Of a stretch of DNA of 32,088 bases, positions 1 through 13,084 are shown piece by piece. The notes beneath the pieces are model-generated. The model searched no databases. It was not told the DNA's origin and saw only the letters and a program-made list of their open reading frames with translations. Origin of the DNA: Hymenoscyphus infarciens (lineage: Eukaryota; Ascomycota; Leotiomycetes; Helotiales; Helotiaceae); assembly GCA_001414345.1 (NCBI GenBank), contig LLCB01000471.1:1-32088 (forward strand), written 5' to 3'. Position 1 is the first letter of the stretch. Every line of letters begins with the position of its first letter. The position numbers and the translations under genes were made by a program.

Positions 1-2329
1 TTAATACTTTATAAGTATTCTCTATATAGTAATAATAATAATAACTTCTAGCTTTTATATAATAGTAATAATAGTATCTAATCTTCTTAATAATATCTAT
101 CTTTCTAGCTAAAAAGAAAGATTTAAGTAATCTAGTATAATCTCTACTTTAACTACTAGGTCTATTAAAAGACGAGAATAATCCCGTCGAACGTCTAGAA
201 TAGTATAATAATACGAAATATATAAGACTATAGCAGAGATATATAAGAGTATATTTAGTAGAATAAAGTATATAGATACTAGGCTCTAATATAGAAGAAA
301 AGACTATATTAGTCTTCTACTATTCTAAGTAGAAGTATCTATATATATAAGATTAGATAATTTAAAAGTAAAATAATAATAACAACTATCTAAATAATAA
401 AAGCTAAAAACTAAATATATAATATTTAAACTCTAATATCTTCTAATACTATTAATTAAATATATTACTTATTTAAGTAAAAGTATTTTATTATAAAAGT
501 TCCTTTTAATTTAATCTCTAGCTTACTTTAATTTATATATTAAATATCTTTTAATCTATTATCTTATTTTCTATCTTATTAATAATCTAGTACTTAAGCT
601 TTTAATACGTTTAAGTAAGAGTTATATATAAATCTCCTTTAAATTCTTCTTTTTAAAACCCTCTTTCTCTAGCTTTTCTAATCTTTTTATCTTTAGATTA
701 GTATACTATCTAGTAATAAGAGCTATATTTTAAAATAAGTAAAGTAGTAATATATAAAAAACCTAGGTACGTTAGTATAGTAGTTAAGAGTTCTAATCTA
801 CATAATAACACTGATTTCTATATAATACCTATAATTATATAAGTTATTAATCTAAGTAATAGCTTATATATTCTTCTTATTAATTTAATTCTATTCTATA
901 AATTTAGCTAACCTTTAATCTAGTAGATCTTTCTTTTTAGCTTTTTTAAGCTTCTATACTAAATTAGAAAATACACGTGGTTTATATATATAACCTAGTA
1001 TTAGAGATAGAAATATAACCTTAAGTAGAGGTAGAGAAGCTTAATATATAATACTAATATATTAGAAGTTAGGAATAGCTTTAATCTTAGATCTATATCT
1101 ATAAGTATAAATGTTATAAAGTTAGTTTATAAAATACAAAGTTTATAAATTACGCTTAGTTCTAGATTTATACTTATATACACGTATACATATATATATT
1201 AGTAAATAAGGTTATCTTAAATAAGCATAGGTAAGATACGACTTAGTATTAGGTAGAGGTTATAAAGTTAGGTTATAAAGTCCGGCTTAGAAAGTTAGGA
1301 ATGCTCTCACATGCTCTTAAAAGTAAAAGTTATACCTATATTATAATATATACTATATTATCATCTAGGATACTTCTAATATACTATAAAGGCGATAAAA
1401 CTTCATATCTCGACTAATCTATAGGTAAGGAGGAGAGTTCTAGCTCATATTCCCACCTCTCTAAGTATTCCTACCTCTCTAAGCAATATTAGCTAATTCC
1501 TTAATATACTTATTAATCTATTTACTATTCTCTATACTTCTATTATTAGTACTATTATCAGCCCTATTATTAGATAATCCTAGATTCTTAAGCTCGCTTA
1601 TATCTTACCTCTTATTTACTTTTTTAAATATTAGAACATAGGTATAAGCTAAGTTTAGTAGCTCTATTTTATTATTAGTCTATAATTCTTAAGAAGCTAA
1701 ACTTCTATACTTTATAGTCTCTCTTCTACTTCTATATTTATATCTAGACCTTTATACTAAACTTCTAAATCTATATTAATCTTATTCTAATAAAGCAATT
1801 CCTTAATAAGAATTCACTAAAGTATTTCAAGGTTTATTAAGTAATATTGTTTTTTAGATATTTCTAGGCTAAGCTATATATTTAATTATATAAGAAGTGT
1901 CATTAGAGTCTTAGTATACTAGCTTATAGCCCTTATCTATTCTTACCGTATAAATTATATCTCTTCTCTTACTCGTTTTACTCTTTATAATATATTAATC
2001 TTATATAAAGTATAAAGGTTTAATAAGAAACCTAAAGCATCTACTATATTCTCTCCTTCTTCTAGACATAGACTAGCCTTATAAGTATATTTAATCTTAA
2101 ACAACTATATTATCTTATTTAACTAGTCTTCTAGTATAGTAGGATTAAGACTTTAAAGTAAAAGAATACTCCTTAGTTATTATCTTTTAAAGAGAGCTTT
2201 AATAAGTCGTTTTAAGCTCTTAGTTTAAGCTTTAATCTTTAGTAACCTCTTCTATAATACTTTAAAGTAGGCTATTGCTTTTTAAGTACCTTATATATTA
2301 AAGTAATTATAGATATTCTATAATTATTA
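1..2329. other. No recognisable gene; AT-rich RIP-mutated DNA
   Basis: Dense TAA/TAG in the frames inspected and no repeat of note before about 1290. I see no coding relic that can be supported. A less mutated patch at 1290-1490 is listed separately. Confidence 0.6.
1290..1490. other. RIP-sparse patch with 18-bp direct repeat
   Basis: This patch keeps several CA and TG steps that are absent around it, for example near 1305-1320. At 1449-1465 and 1467-1483 lies a two-copy direct repeat, ATTCCcACCTCTCTAAG, period 18. The copies differ at one base: CCACC in the first is CTACC in the second, exactly a CpA-to-TpA change. The patch may be a short single-copy segment or the junction of two repeats. 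Confidence 0.5.
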
Positions 2330-4300
2330 AACTTAAGTAGTAACTTAATAATAAAAGCCTCTAACCTCTTTTTTAATCTACTACTAAGTCTATAATCCTA
2401 TATACTATTAGTATAAGCTAGCTACCTCTTTAAAGTCCTACTAACCCCGGCTTATATATGCTTAGTTAAGTTTTTTATCTACCTCTCTACTAATATCTAC
2501 TACTATCTTTTAAAGTATTCTCTTCTTAAAAGTATACTAAGCTACTCTTTCTAATCTCTAATATAGCTTCCTTATAAAAATAGTATAATCCTTATTAATA
2601 TTTACTAGATTTATATTCTTAAAATTTACCTTTATCTTCTATTTATATTAAAGAAGCTACTAGATCTCCTTATATAGTTATTTCTCTTATATAACTCTTT
2701 TAACGTACTCTTTTCTAGTAAACCACCTCTACTATCTTATTATAAACCCTATTATTATATCCTTAATGTCTTAGTTTTCTCCTATTTCCTCTTAGCTAAG
2801 TAGATTTTATTATATCTTATTAATTATACTATTAGCTTATATAATAATCTCTAACGCCTTTTAATATCTATTTTTTAATATATCTCTAATTATTAGTTAT
2901 TAAAGCTTTCTCTAGTATCTTATTTAAGTATCTAAGAAATCTATATAACTAGCTACTAAATATCCTTAATAAACTCTAATAAGATAAGCTTTTATAGACT
3001 AGTCTCTTTTAATACTCTCCTTATTACTATTCCTAAGGTTCGTAATCTAGTATAGCCTATATTTTAACTAATAAGTAAGAGAATACGTATACTAATAGAA
3101 CATATTTATTACATATTCTATTCTTAGTATAATATCTTAGTAATTCCTCTAAATATAGAGACTGAATTTATAAGTAATATTATACTAGAGAATAATATAT
3201 GCCTCTACTGGTAGTAGATTTAGTATAAACTATATAAGATATATTATACTACTAAATCTCTCTCTCTAGTAAAGGTTTAAGAGATAGAGTATACTACTAT
3301 AGTAATATATATAATTTATAAGACCTATCTAATCTAAGCTCTTAAATTTAAGTACTATCTTTCTTACTAAAGCTTATACTTAAAACTTATATAAGTATTT
3401 ATCTAATTTATCTATATCTTACTTAGCTCCCTTCTACTCTTCTAATATATCCTTATTAAGGTTTAGTAAGAAGTAACTACTTTTAAGCTGAATTTATACT
3501 AATCTCAACCTCTTTCTACTTTTATTCTACTTTCTTTTATATTAAAAGTTACTATTTACTAATATATTATATAAGTGTTTTTCTCCTCTTTTCTTAGACT
3601 TAACTTTATAGAAGTAAGTAGAGTAAATATCTTTAAGTAATACTTCTTTAGTTTAAGTACTCTTAATTAACTAAGATTAGTAATTTAAATAGATACTCTT
3701 TATTAGATTCTTATCTAGTATTTCCTTATATAGCTTTAACGCTTTTAACTAATTTAAGTACATATACTTCTATAGTTTCTTAAGTTCTAATACTTAATAG
3801 TACCTCTTTTTAATATAGAAATCTTAAAAACTATATATAAAAGTATATTTAGAAATAGATCCTCTAATAAATATACTATTAAATAAATCTAATAAGTTTA
3901 AATAGAATCTAAGATTTAGATTAACTAGAGTAGAAGAGAAAAACCCTTTATAAATTATTAAGGCCCCTTTAGACTATTTATAGCTATAGTAGGAAATAGT
4001 CCTATTATATACACTATCTATAAATAATTAAGACTTACTTATATATACTTTAAAGATTTCTTACCTTAGTTACTTATATAAAGAACTTTAAAGCTCTTTT
4101 AACTATAAAACTTATTAAGATATTCTAAAGTCTCTTAAAATAATACTTCTAAAAACCTCTTAATTACTTCTTTCTAATTCTTTATTCTTATAGTACAATT
4201 AGTAATATTATTTATATTAGGCCTTACTCTCTTTCTTATAATCTCTTTAAAGTCCTCTTATTTATTACTTATATCGTTACTATTATCTAAGTCTAGAAAA
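2330..4300 (-). pseudogene. Faint RIP-degraded coding relic, unrecognised
   Basis: On the minus strand, stretches within about 3880-4300 and 2330-3060 read as charged, Lys/Arg/Glu-rich peptide broken almost only by TAA and TAG. Those are the stops RIP makes from CAA, CAG and TGG. The phase is not constant: near 3040 two minus frames are about equally open, so boundaries, frame and unity are uncertain. No family motif was recognised and no start codon survives. It could be part of a transposon polymerase or an unrelated repeat; the nearby minus-strand relic at 5402-5965 is on the same strand. Confidence 0.28.
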
Positions 4301-5401
4301 CTACTATTATTATACACGTATTCATATTCTATTATAGACTATTTAGGTAAGGAGCGTTATTATTACTAGGTAGCTTGAAGGTTTATAAGCGTAAGTGTTT
4401 TTTAGAACTAATTTAAGATAGTTATTCTTATTTATCTTACTTAGCGACCTAGCTTTATAAAACAACTCTTTAAGTTTTGCTTTTTCCTTTATACTATAAT
4501 TATTAATAAGCTATTTCCTTAAGGTTAGATTAGGTATAAGACTCTAAGACGGTGCTAATATATAGATAGCGTTTAGTTATTCCTTATAACTAAACCTCTA
4601 TATATAGTATAGTAGAAAGAGCTTCTAGAATAAGCCTCTTTTAACTTTAATCTCTCTAGACATTTACTAGTATATAAATAGAAAGCTATTCTATTATCCT
4701 ATTCGCTAATAACCTTCTAGCCTAGCTTAGACATCTAATCTCTTAGAGTATACCTCTAACTCCTCTAATAACACTACTATATCTAATATACTAGTCTCTA
4801 AGTAAAGAGAGTACCTGCCTATCAATCCTACTATTCTCCTAGTAAGACCTAGTAAGAACGATACCACACCTAATAATCTTAAATTAAAGGAATAATCACT
4901 ACTATAGACTAACTCTATTACTAGTCTTCTATTCCTCTAATAATAATATATAGTTAGTCTCTAAGAGTGAAGGAGACTACTTAAATAATTATATATATAA
5001 AAAAAACGTCTTTAAGTAAGAGAACACTTACGCCTAGCCTAGTAGACTAGCGCGTAGTACTTACCCCTCTACTAATAATAACTTTAAATTATTACTAGCC
5101 TCTTCTAGTCTCTAAATAAATATAAGAAAGGAAATAACTATTACTTAGGCTTATAAAATATAAGAGTAATTTAGTAGAGTAGTAACGTTATAGTTTAAGT
5201 TAGTTATAATAATACTAAGAGTATCTTTTAAACTTTCTCTTAAATCTTATAAGAAAAGGAAACTACTATTATACTAACGAAGAAAGGGTTTATATATAAT
5301 TATACATAAGTATAGGCCAAGTCTAGAAAAGTAGTAGTATATTATTATACCTTCTTTTTAATTACTACTAATAGCTATATTTAGTAACCTATTTAAAAAG
5401 G
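4301..5401. other. No recognisable gene
   Basis: AT-rich sequence with dense stops. Some minus-strand peptide-like stretches could link the flanking relics, but no continuous phase was established. Confidence 0.45.
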
Positions 5402-5475
5402 TCACTATAGTCGCCTTAGAGGTAGAGGTAAGCCGAGGAGCTCTAGTAGCGCGACCTCAACAGCTTCTACTACCC
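5396..5475. other. GC-richer, RIP-sparse island
   Basis: Bases 5401-5460 contain 32 G or C out of 60, about 53%, against roughly 30% around them, and include CGCG and preserved CA. The island coincides with the C-terminal codons of the minus-strand repeat-protein relic. Confidence 0.6.
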
Positions 5476-5965
5476 CTCTCCTATATTTTTAACTATAACA
5501 TTAACCTTATTTTAATCGTCTTACTTAATTATAATTATAATATCTTAATTAATTCTAGCCTTATCTATTAAACTTAAAGCCTTAATCTACTCTAATAGAC
5601 ATAGCCGAGCTCTCTTAACCTTACCTCTCCTAATCTTAATATCTTAATCCTCTACTACTAACCTCTGGTCCTCCTTCTACTATAGTCTTTACCTAATTAT
5701 ATCTATAATATCTTAAATAATTATAGCCTTATACTAGAAGCCCTTTAACTTTAAAGTCTTAATCTACCTTAGTAGATTTAGTAAGCGTAGTAAAGCCTTA
5801 ACCTTACTTCTCTTAATCTTAATATCTTAATCCTCTACTATTAACCTCTAGTCCTTCTTCTACTATAGTCTCTACCTAATTATATCTATAATATCTTAAT
5901 TAATCGTAGCCTTATACTTTAACTTCGAAGCCTTAGTTTAGTATAGGGGACGTAGTAGAGTATAT
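5402..5965 (-). pseudogene. RIP-degraded protein with ~61-residue tandem repeats
   Basis: Read on the minus strand, one frame carries a peptide repeat about three times. Recognisable repeated pieces are LRYYRYN followed by V(E/K)TIVE, then SRGLRY and a short polar tail that is now full of stops. The stops fall at the same place in each copy, as expected if they replaced the same glutamines. DNA periods are 183 and 168 bp, both multiples of three (61 and 56 codons). The frame then runs into a non-repetitive hydrophobic C-terminal part with Val, Leu and Pro, and ends at TAG (5405-5407) followed directly by TGA (5402-5404). That tail lies in a GC-richer, less mutated patch. The N-terminal end is not seen. 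No known family was recognised. Confidence 0.5.
5480..5935. repeat. Coding tandem repeat, period 183/168 bp, ~3 copies
   Basis: The string ATATCTTAA recurs at 5540, 5708 and 5891, and TCTTAATCCTCTACTA recurs near 5642 and 5825. Copies differ mainly by transitions. Both spacings are divisible by three, which supports a protein-level repeat rather than a non-coding satellite. Confidence 0.65.
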
Positions 5966-6065
5966 ATATTTAAACCTCTACTTTTCTAATACTTAGGCTA
6001 AGTACTATTTATTATTTTACGTCCCTCGATTTCTAGATATTATAAATTTAATAGATCTTTTATAA

Positions 6066-7567
6066 GAAGATAACGACTTAGTAGTAGAAGAAACCTTATC
6101 TTATATAGAATAGTAGCTCGATTTTATAAGTTTATATTTACTTAAATCATAATCTAATTTATAACCTATTTACTCTTACTATAGAGAACGTGTAGTATTT
6201 ATATATTCTATAGTTATATCTTCTATTAAACTAGTAAGAGCCTAAAGTATATCTATAGTAATTATTTCCTAACTAGATATTATATAAATTAAGCCTCTTA
6301 AAGGCTACTAAGAGGATACGTATCTTACTTATTACTAAATCTATAGCTCTATAGATACTAAGAAGATAGTTTAACTTTACTAAGAATAAATAGCTTTCCT
6401 AAAGCTATCTAATAATAGAATCTTTAGTAATCTTCTATACGTTCTTTCTTAGTCTAATCGTATACTAGATAGATATACTATTCTAGTTAAGTATATAAGA
6501 TTAGAGAGTAAAAACACCTTAATTATAACTATATAATAATATAGCTAGAAACTTAACTTAGTATTTTATTTAAGTTATATTATAAACTTAAACTAAATTA
6601 TTAACTAACTTAATAAGAGTAAACATTTTACTATAATATACTAGAGAGCTATTAACTATATTCTTCTTAATTCTATAACTTATATTAATAATCCTAAGTT
6701 ATATTTTAAGCTACTTAATTCTAATAAGTATCTTAAAATCGACTTTACTAAACTTAGTATCTAGTTTTAGGTTAATAAAGTATATACTTTTACTTATACT
6801 TAAATCTTCTCTACTACTTATTATTAGTATAAGCTTCTTATTTATATAGACTCTAAATATAATATTACTATTAGATTTTATAAACGTATTTTTACTTAGA
6901 AAGAGAGAGATATTCTTAAAGATATAAGATTTAGAAAGTATATCTACCTTATCTATAATCTCCTATTCGTTATTACTATTATTAAGGTAAAAAACAAAGA
7001 GACCTAAACCGACGCCTAAACTAAGGCTAGAAAGGCCGCTTACTTAATTATAGAGGCTCTAGGTTTCTTTTTCTATAGTATAAAAGCCTCGTTAGAGGAG
7101 TTTTAATTAGGTTATCTTAATAAGAAGGTCTATCTCTATTCTATTACCTTTAATAATAATAATACTTTAGTTAACTAACATTTTTATAAAGTTACTTTAT
7201 ACTAAGGTAAAAAGATTTAAGAGTACTTTATAGAGCTTATTTATAACTAGTTAACTAAATCCTTAAATCTAGTAAAAAACCATATAATAAAGGCATTTAT
7301 TAACATTCTTACTTAGAGATTAGTAGATTTCCTTTTATAAATCTATCTATAAATTTAAGTAATCTATAATAAAGATACTTATTAATAAAGAGAGCTTAAA
7401 GTTGTTTTAGATAAGGAAGATAATTTCTAGAGTAATAATCGTTTAAAGAACAACGACGATTTAGGAGATAAGGATAATCTAGAGAATAATAATAGTTTAG
7501 AGAATAAGAGTAGAAAAGGTATAAAGTATATAAAGTAACCTATTAAACACCTAGCTTAAAAGAGATA
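6066..7567 (+). pseudogene. Long RIP-degraded reading frame (~500 codons), unrecognised
   Basis: One plus-strand phase can be followed from 6066 to 7567 without an evident frameshift. In a test stretch (about 6715-7030) this frame has about 7 stops in 105 codons, while the +1 frame has about 21; the third frame is about as open (6), so phase is supported but the exact frame is less certain. All stops seen are TAA or TAG. The predicted product is rich in Lys, Asn, Tyr, Asp and Glu. It ends in a polar Asn/Asp/Lys/Glu-rich tail (about 7400-7530). No catalytic motif, zinc knuckle or transposase signature was identified. No ATG start is left. Size and context fit a mobile-element protein, which is inference only. 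Confidence 0.4.
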
Positions 7568-9488
7568 AACTTTAGCTTAAAAGAGATTAGGCTAACTATA
7601 TATAAATAATTTAAGCCTAAAAAAAGCTATTTCTATACTAGGAAACCGACCTAACTAAAGAGAGTATAATCTCTAATAGTATACTTCTTAATTCTTCCTT
7701 TACCCTTTTTTTTCCTTTTCTATTATCTTATTCTTATAATATTAGAAATTTCTCTTTCTTAATTTTCCTCTTAGTATTAAAGTAGATTCTCTTTATATAA
7801 TATAAATAAGAATAGAATTACTCCTTTTTCTATTAATAACTATAGTAGAATTAGAGTTATTATTTTTTTTCCTTTTTAGTAAGGTTAAGAACTACCTACT
7901 AGTTATTAATAGGTTTTTACCCTCTAATACTCTATATATAAAAAAGTTTTAAGCATATAAATATATATATTCTAATACTATAATTATTAATATCTTATAA
8001 AGCTTATAGCTTTTATAAATTTAACTTTAATCTAAAATATTAAAAGTTAAATCCTTTTCTATATAATCTTAACTAAATTATTATAAGATTTATAGCTTTA
8101 AGCCTCCTATTTATATATTTATAAGTTTATGTTCTTTTACTACTTTTACTCTAAGTATTCTAAAGCTACTTTAAGTATCGTCGGTCTCTAGAGAAATAAT
8201 ATTTAAAAGTCTATTAAAGATAAGTTTAGCTTACTTATTATCTATGCTAATTCCTTTAATTTACTCTTATAATAACTAGATAACTTCGTTATAGCTAGTA
8301 AACTACTATAAGTACTTAACTAGCTTAGAATTATAACTACTTATATTATTAATAATTAGTTAGAATAACCTAGGAGTATAGTTAAAGTATATAAGAAAGT
8401 GTTATCTTTATACCTCTTTTAAAGGAAGCTAAAAAGTAGATATTTACTTATATAATTTATCTTATACTTAAGATAAATCTTAAGAGCTTATAATCGAAGA
8501 TATTATCCTATAAATTATAAGTTATTATTTTAAGAGATACTAGTATAGTAGATATTTACTTACAATTTAGTCTTAGATATTAAAAGAAGTTAAGCTTTTA
8601 GAATCTACGATTTATAATTTAGGAGAGAAGGTCGAATCTTTAAATTACTTAAGAATATATCAATAAGCTTTCTTAGGAAATGAATCTCTAATAGTAGTAT
8701 ATAGCTATTTAATAAAGGATTAGAGATAACTTATATACTTCTTAAAGGATATTTACTAAAAGATTGAAACCGTATATACTTAGTTAACCAGATATTTTAA
8801 TTTAATCTAGCTATATAACTATAACTTTTAAATATAATATAAAGTTTCTCTTATTATATAATACCTCTGAAGTCCTAAGTATACAAAAGGCCTACGATTT
8901 TATATCTCTATAATCACATCCTATATACGAATAAGCTTATATTCCTATACCTATAACTCTATACCCTTATAAAACACTCGTAACTTAGAGCCTCAAATGT
9001 AAAATATTAAATAACCTCTTAACTTAAATTAATAGAGTAACATTTATATTTAACTAAGTAACTTAGTCCTTATCTTTAATCTTAGTAATAATTATTTCGC
9101 CTCTATTAGTATAGCAGAGTCTCTTAGTTTAGTAATAGTAATTCTTTTCCTCTAACATCTAAATAACGATTTTAGGGTTTTCCTCTAAAGACTAATAATA
9201 CTTATACTTAAGAGTAGTAACGTAGTTCTAGACATACTAGGTTAGCTAGTATCCTAAAACGTATAAGAAAACACTAAAAACCTATATTAATCTTTTTAAT
9301 CTTTTTATTAGCTTTAGAGTCTATAACTTCTTAAAAAACCTTTATCTAAAATATATAAGCTAAGGAGTATAAAAACATATTCCTATTATAATACTTACTA
9401 CTTAAAAGGCTTCGGCGTCTTATTACTCCTTCTTAGCTACCTCTTACATTTATACTTTCAAGTCTATATTGTTTATATTAATAATTTT
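7568..9488. other. No firmly supported gene; weak plus-strand phase
   Basis: A plus-strand frame at about 8215-8880 reads as a helical, Leu/Lys/Tyr-rich peptide, but about 12% of its codons are stops, which is close to background. A short less mutated patch at about 8870-9000 keeps several CA and TG steps. Nothing else could be supported. Confidence 0.4.
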
Positions 9489-9960
9489 ATTGTTAAGAAG
9501 GTTAGTAGTAGCGTTGAATTTAGTTATCTAAGAACGAAGTTCTAGGTATTATTAGAGCTACTTAATATAGTCTACTTTAGCCTTAACTATAAACTTTTAT
9601 ATATAAATAAGAAAGTAATATATTAAAATAGAGAAGATTTAATTATTAACCTTAACTATATAATATAGCTTATTAGTAGCTTTTCTATTAACGATGATAT
9701 TAAAGTTATTATCTAAGTTAGTATCTTTAGCTATATTAAAGAATAGAGTCTTTTTTATGATTTTAGATAGAGAGGATCTTATACTATAATATTAATTAAT
9801 TAGTATTAACCTAGGTAATAAAGTACTCAAGGTTATTATTAAAGAGACTTACTTAATAGTAGATAGATTATAAGAGAAGTTAATAACTAGGCTAGATTAT
9901 ATAAAAGATATAAGTACTAGTTTTAAGATAAAGGATAAAGAGAAAGCTTAAGCAAATCTC
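9489..9960 (+). pseudogene. Short RIP-degraded coding relic, unrecognised
   Basis: From 9489 a plus-strand frame runs about 155 codons. The first 100 contain only about five stops, all TAA or TAG, after which stops become denser. The early part starts IVKKVSSSVEF and is mixed polar and hydrophobic; the later part is rich in Arg, Lys and Tyr. No domain was recognised. It may continue into the Ser/Tyr-rich sequence downstream at 10260-10800, but the phase was not traced across. Confidence 0.3.
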
Positions 9961-11881
9961 TAGTATACTTATAAAGTCCTTAATAAGTAATTACTAGTTA
10001 ATTAAGAAAGAGATATAGCTATAAAGGTAGGTTAAAGATAAGGTTATTATAAGTAGAAGCTTAAGTAAATCTCTTTATATATAACTACTATTTAGATATA
10101 AGGCTATTTAGGTTAAGCTTACTTAAGCTATATAATAAAGTTAAATTCTTTTCTAGACTCTCTAGAAGATATTTCTTAGTAGAATTTAGCTAATAGCTAA
10201 GAAGAGATAAGAGAATTAGAGTCGTTATATTAGACTTAAGAGAGCACCTCTTTTAGACACTTAAAGTAGAGACCTAGATCTAGTATAAGCTCTTATAGTA
10301 GATACTTTTTATTTAATATCTATAGTACTTCTTCCTTTTCTAGACTAAATAAATAGTTAAAATCCTAGTATATCTTTTCTAGCTATGGTTTTCTTAGCTA
10401 ATATAAAAGTAATAGTAAAATTAAACGTTCTTTCTATTATAGAGATAAGTTATTAATTAATTTTTCTTACTATTAGCTTAATAAGCTGTTAAAGTCTTAA
10501 TATATCTTTTCTCTTTAAATAATTATTTAACTATCTTATATAAAGTCTAGCTATAAGTTTATTAATTTATCCTACTTAATTTAATTACTCTTTATATAGA
10601 AGAACTCTTCGCTTTTTAAGGCTTAGCCTTTAACTTAAATAAAATTGTTAATCTTATTTTAGTAGAGACGTATAAAGGGCTAACATAGATATAATAGAGT
10701 AGATTATCTAACTTATAGCTCTTTATATAACTTCTTAATCTTCCTTCTATTATACCTTCGTCCCTTCTCAATAATATTATACTAGCGTATATATATGACG
10801 ATTATATATTAAGTTTAAGAAGGTAGTCGATATCAAGCTCTCTAGTATATCTTAGTCTAGTTAAATCTATTAATTACTAGTAATCGTTTCTTAATAATTC
10901 GCATTTCTTAGGTCTATCTTATAAAGCCTTGTATATAATACTACCTAACCTCCTTTTCCTAATCTCCTATCTAGCTTTAAACTACGACTAATAGACTAGC
11001 GTCTATATATACTACTAATACTAATTTGCTAAGACTTATAGTAGATGAAGAAATTATAGTTAATAGCTCTTAGATATATCTAAAGAACGGTAGATAAGTA
11101 GAAAAGATTTATAATAGATATTTATATAAAGTCTAAAATTAGTACCTCTTAACTAACGCTTAAAAGCCTAGGACTAGAATAATCTTACCCTAGTACTAAA
11201 CATCTTAAGCTCTCTAGAATCCTCTACTATACTATACTTCTAAGCTAAAAAAAAGTACGGCTAAGTAATTTATAAAACCTCTTATAAAACCCTCTTATAG
11301 AACTCTATAGAGAAACGTAGATATAAGAAGATATATATAATTAGAAATCATAGTCTTAGCTACCGATTTTAAGTAGACTTATCTAATCTAAATCTTCTCT
11401 CTTTTAAGGACTTTAAAAACTAGATTTTTTAATTATAGTTTTCTTATAGTTTAGGTTTATATATCTAATTCTATTTAAGTATAGATACTATTTATAGTTA
11501 TAGTTCTTATTCTATAAAATTAGAGCTTACTTAAATATAATTTATATATAATTAATACTCTAGGTCTTAGAACTTAACTAATTTTTTATAACTTAAATCT
11601 CTACTAAACTTTTTCTCTCTTTTTTTTTATACTCTTTTCCTTCTTTACCTACTAAAAATAGCTATATAAATACTATACTAGTGTACTATTCCTATAAGAG
11701 GTATTAGCTAGTACTAGCTTTAAAGAAGAAAGAGTATAAATCTACTAGATTAGAGTACTTTTATATCTCTAGCCTCTAAGCTAAACTCTAATACTATAGC
11801 TTATTACTTTACCTATTATTTAGCCTACTTCTCTTATTTTTACTAAAGCCCTTACCTCTTTAATAAGAGTTTATAGCTATA
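9961..11881. other. No firmly supported gene; Ser/Tyr-rich plus-strand stretch
   Basis: At about 10260-10800 a plus-strand frame reads as Ser, Tyr, Leu and Lys rich peptide with RIP-type stops, possibly a low-complexity region of a decayed protein. The rest shows nothing recognisable. Confidence 0.35.
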
Positions 11882-13060
11882 AACATAAACTATTCCCCTC
11901 TTTTAACCTTTATAAATAAAGTAGACTAGACTTAGATTAACACCAACTACTACTCTCTTAAAATCGAATCTATATAATCTTAGCTAAGTATATATAGCTA
12001 CTATCTCTCTAAAGATATTAAGTAATAAGTGTACGTAGTTATTAATAAATTAAATAAAGAGTTAGAAGAAATCTAAGTATAGAATAGAACGTTTACTCTT
12101 AATAATGTCTTTAGATAAACTCTTAATTTAGATAAGCTCTTCTAAGAGGTAAGAAGAGAGATATTAGCTTATTAGGTATTAAGAAATTAATATATAACTA
12201 GCTAAGGGTTATACTAAGCTAAAAAATCTAAACAAATCTTTAAGTACTATAGAAGGGTTAATAACTAAATAAAGAACCTAGATGATCTAAAGTCTAGAGA
12301 GTAAGGTATTAGATAGATAGCCTACTATTACTATCTACTACCTAAGAAGGAGAAGAACGATTTAAAAATAAGAGCTTTATAAGAAAGTATACACTAGTTA
12401 GAGATCTTTCGTAACCTACTACCTTACCTAGAAGATATAATAAATAATTAAGAATTAAAAGAATATACTTATTAGACTATACTTTAGTAAGAATAAGAGC
12501 TTTCTTAGTAGATAAAAGTAATTATAGAAGTGAAATCTAAATATTTTAATATTATAGGTTTAACGTTTAATACTTCCTAATAAGAGCTAATTTAAATTTA
12601 TCTATAAATAGATAAACTAGGTTGCCTTAAGTATAATATAGTATTTATAATTATAAATAGAGATAATATAGAATTAGCTAAGTAGTCCGGTTTAGAAGGT
12701 ACTAAGAATAAGACAACTTTTCTTAAACTTTATAAACGAAAACAACTTGGTTTTAATACTTTTAGTATATAAGCTAAGACTTCTAACTTACTAATCCCTT
12801 TATTTAAGCTTAGATAAGATAGAGTAAGGAATTCGATAATTAAGTAATATAGTATATAAGAGATCTCTAGTAATACTACACTATCTACGTGGCTTAATAT
12901 TAGTAGCTTAGATTAAGTAAGATAATATTCCTAGTCTACAAATAGTAGTATACTAGCTAGACATAAAAGAATATTAGCTAAAATATTTATAAGCTATAAA
13001 GCTATTAGAGGTAGTAGCAACAGTAGCCTAAGAAATAAAATACTAAATAAAAAGGATTAA
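11882..13060 (+). pseudogene. RIP-degraded reading frame of ~390 codons, unrecognised
   Basis: A single plus-strand phase holds from 11882 to a TAA at 13058-13060. The N-terminal half is strongly charged and looks helical or coiled-coil (Lys, Glu, Asp, Arg-rich, about 12038-12480). The second half includes a stretch with few stops around 12690-12765 that still has unmutated CA codons (ACA, CAA), and a final stop-free run of about 40 codons, basic and Ser-rich, before the end. About 10% of codons are stops, all TAA or TAG. No ATG is seen at a plausible start. No family was recognised. A 154-bp tandem duplication follows immediately downstream. Confidence 0.42.
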
Positions 13061-13084
13061 GAGTAGTAGTTTATATAATAGAAG

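Noticed and set aside
6066..7567. Tyrosine recombinase or other giant-transposon captain, or retrotransposon polymerase
   Set aside because: I looked for catalytic signatures such as a reverse transcriptase aspartate pair, an integrase zinc motif, and recombinase Arg/His/Tyr spacing, and found none convincingly, so no family name is given.
8215..8880. Additional plus-strand coding relic
   Set aside because: Peptide-like, but stops are about 12% of codons and a second frame reads similarly well, so it does not stand out from background.
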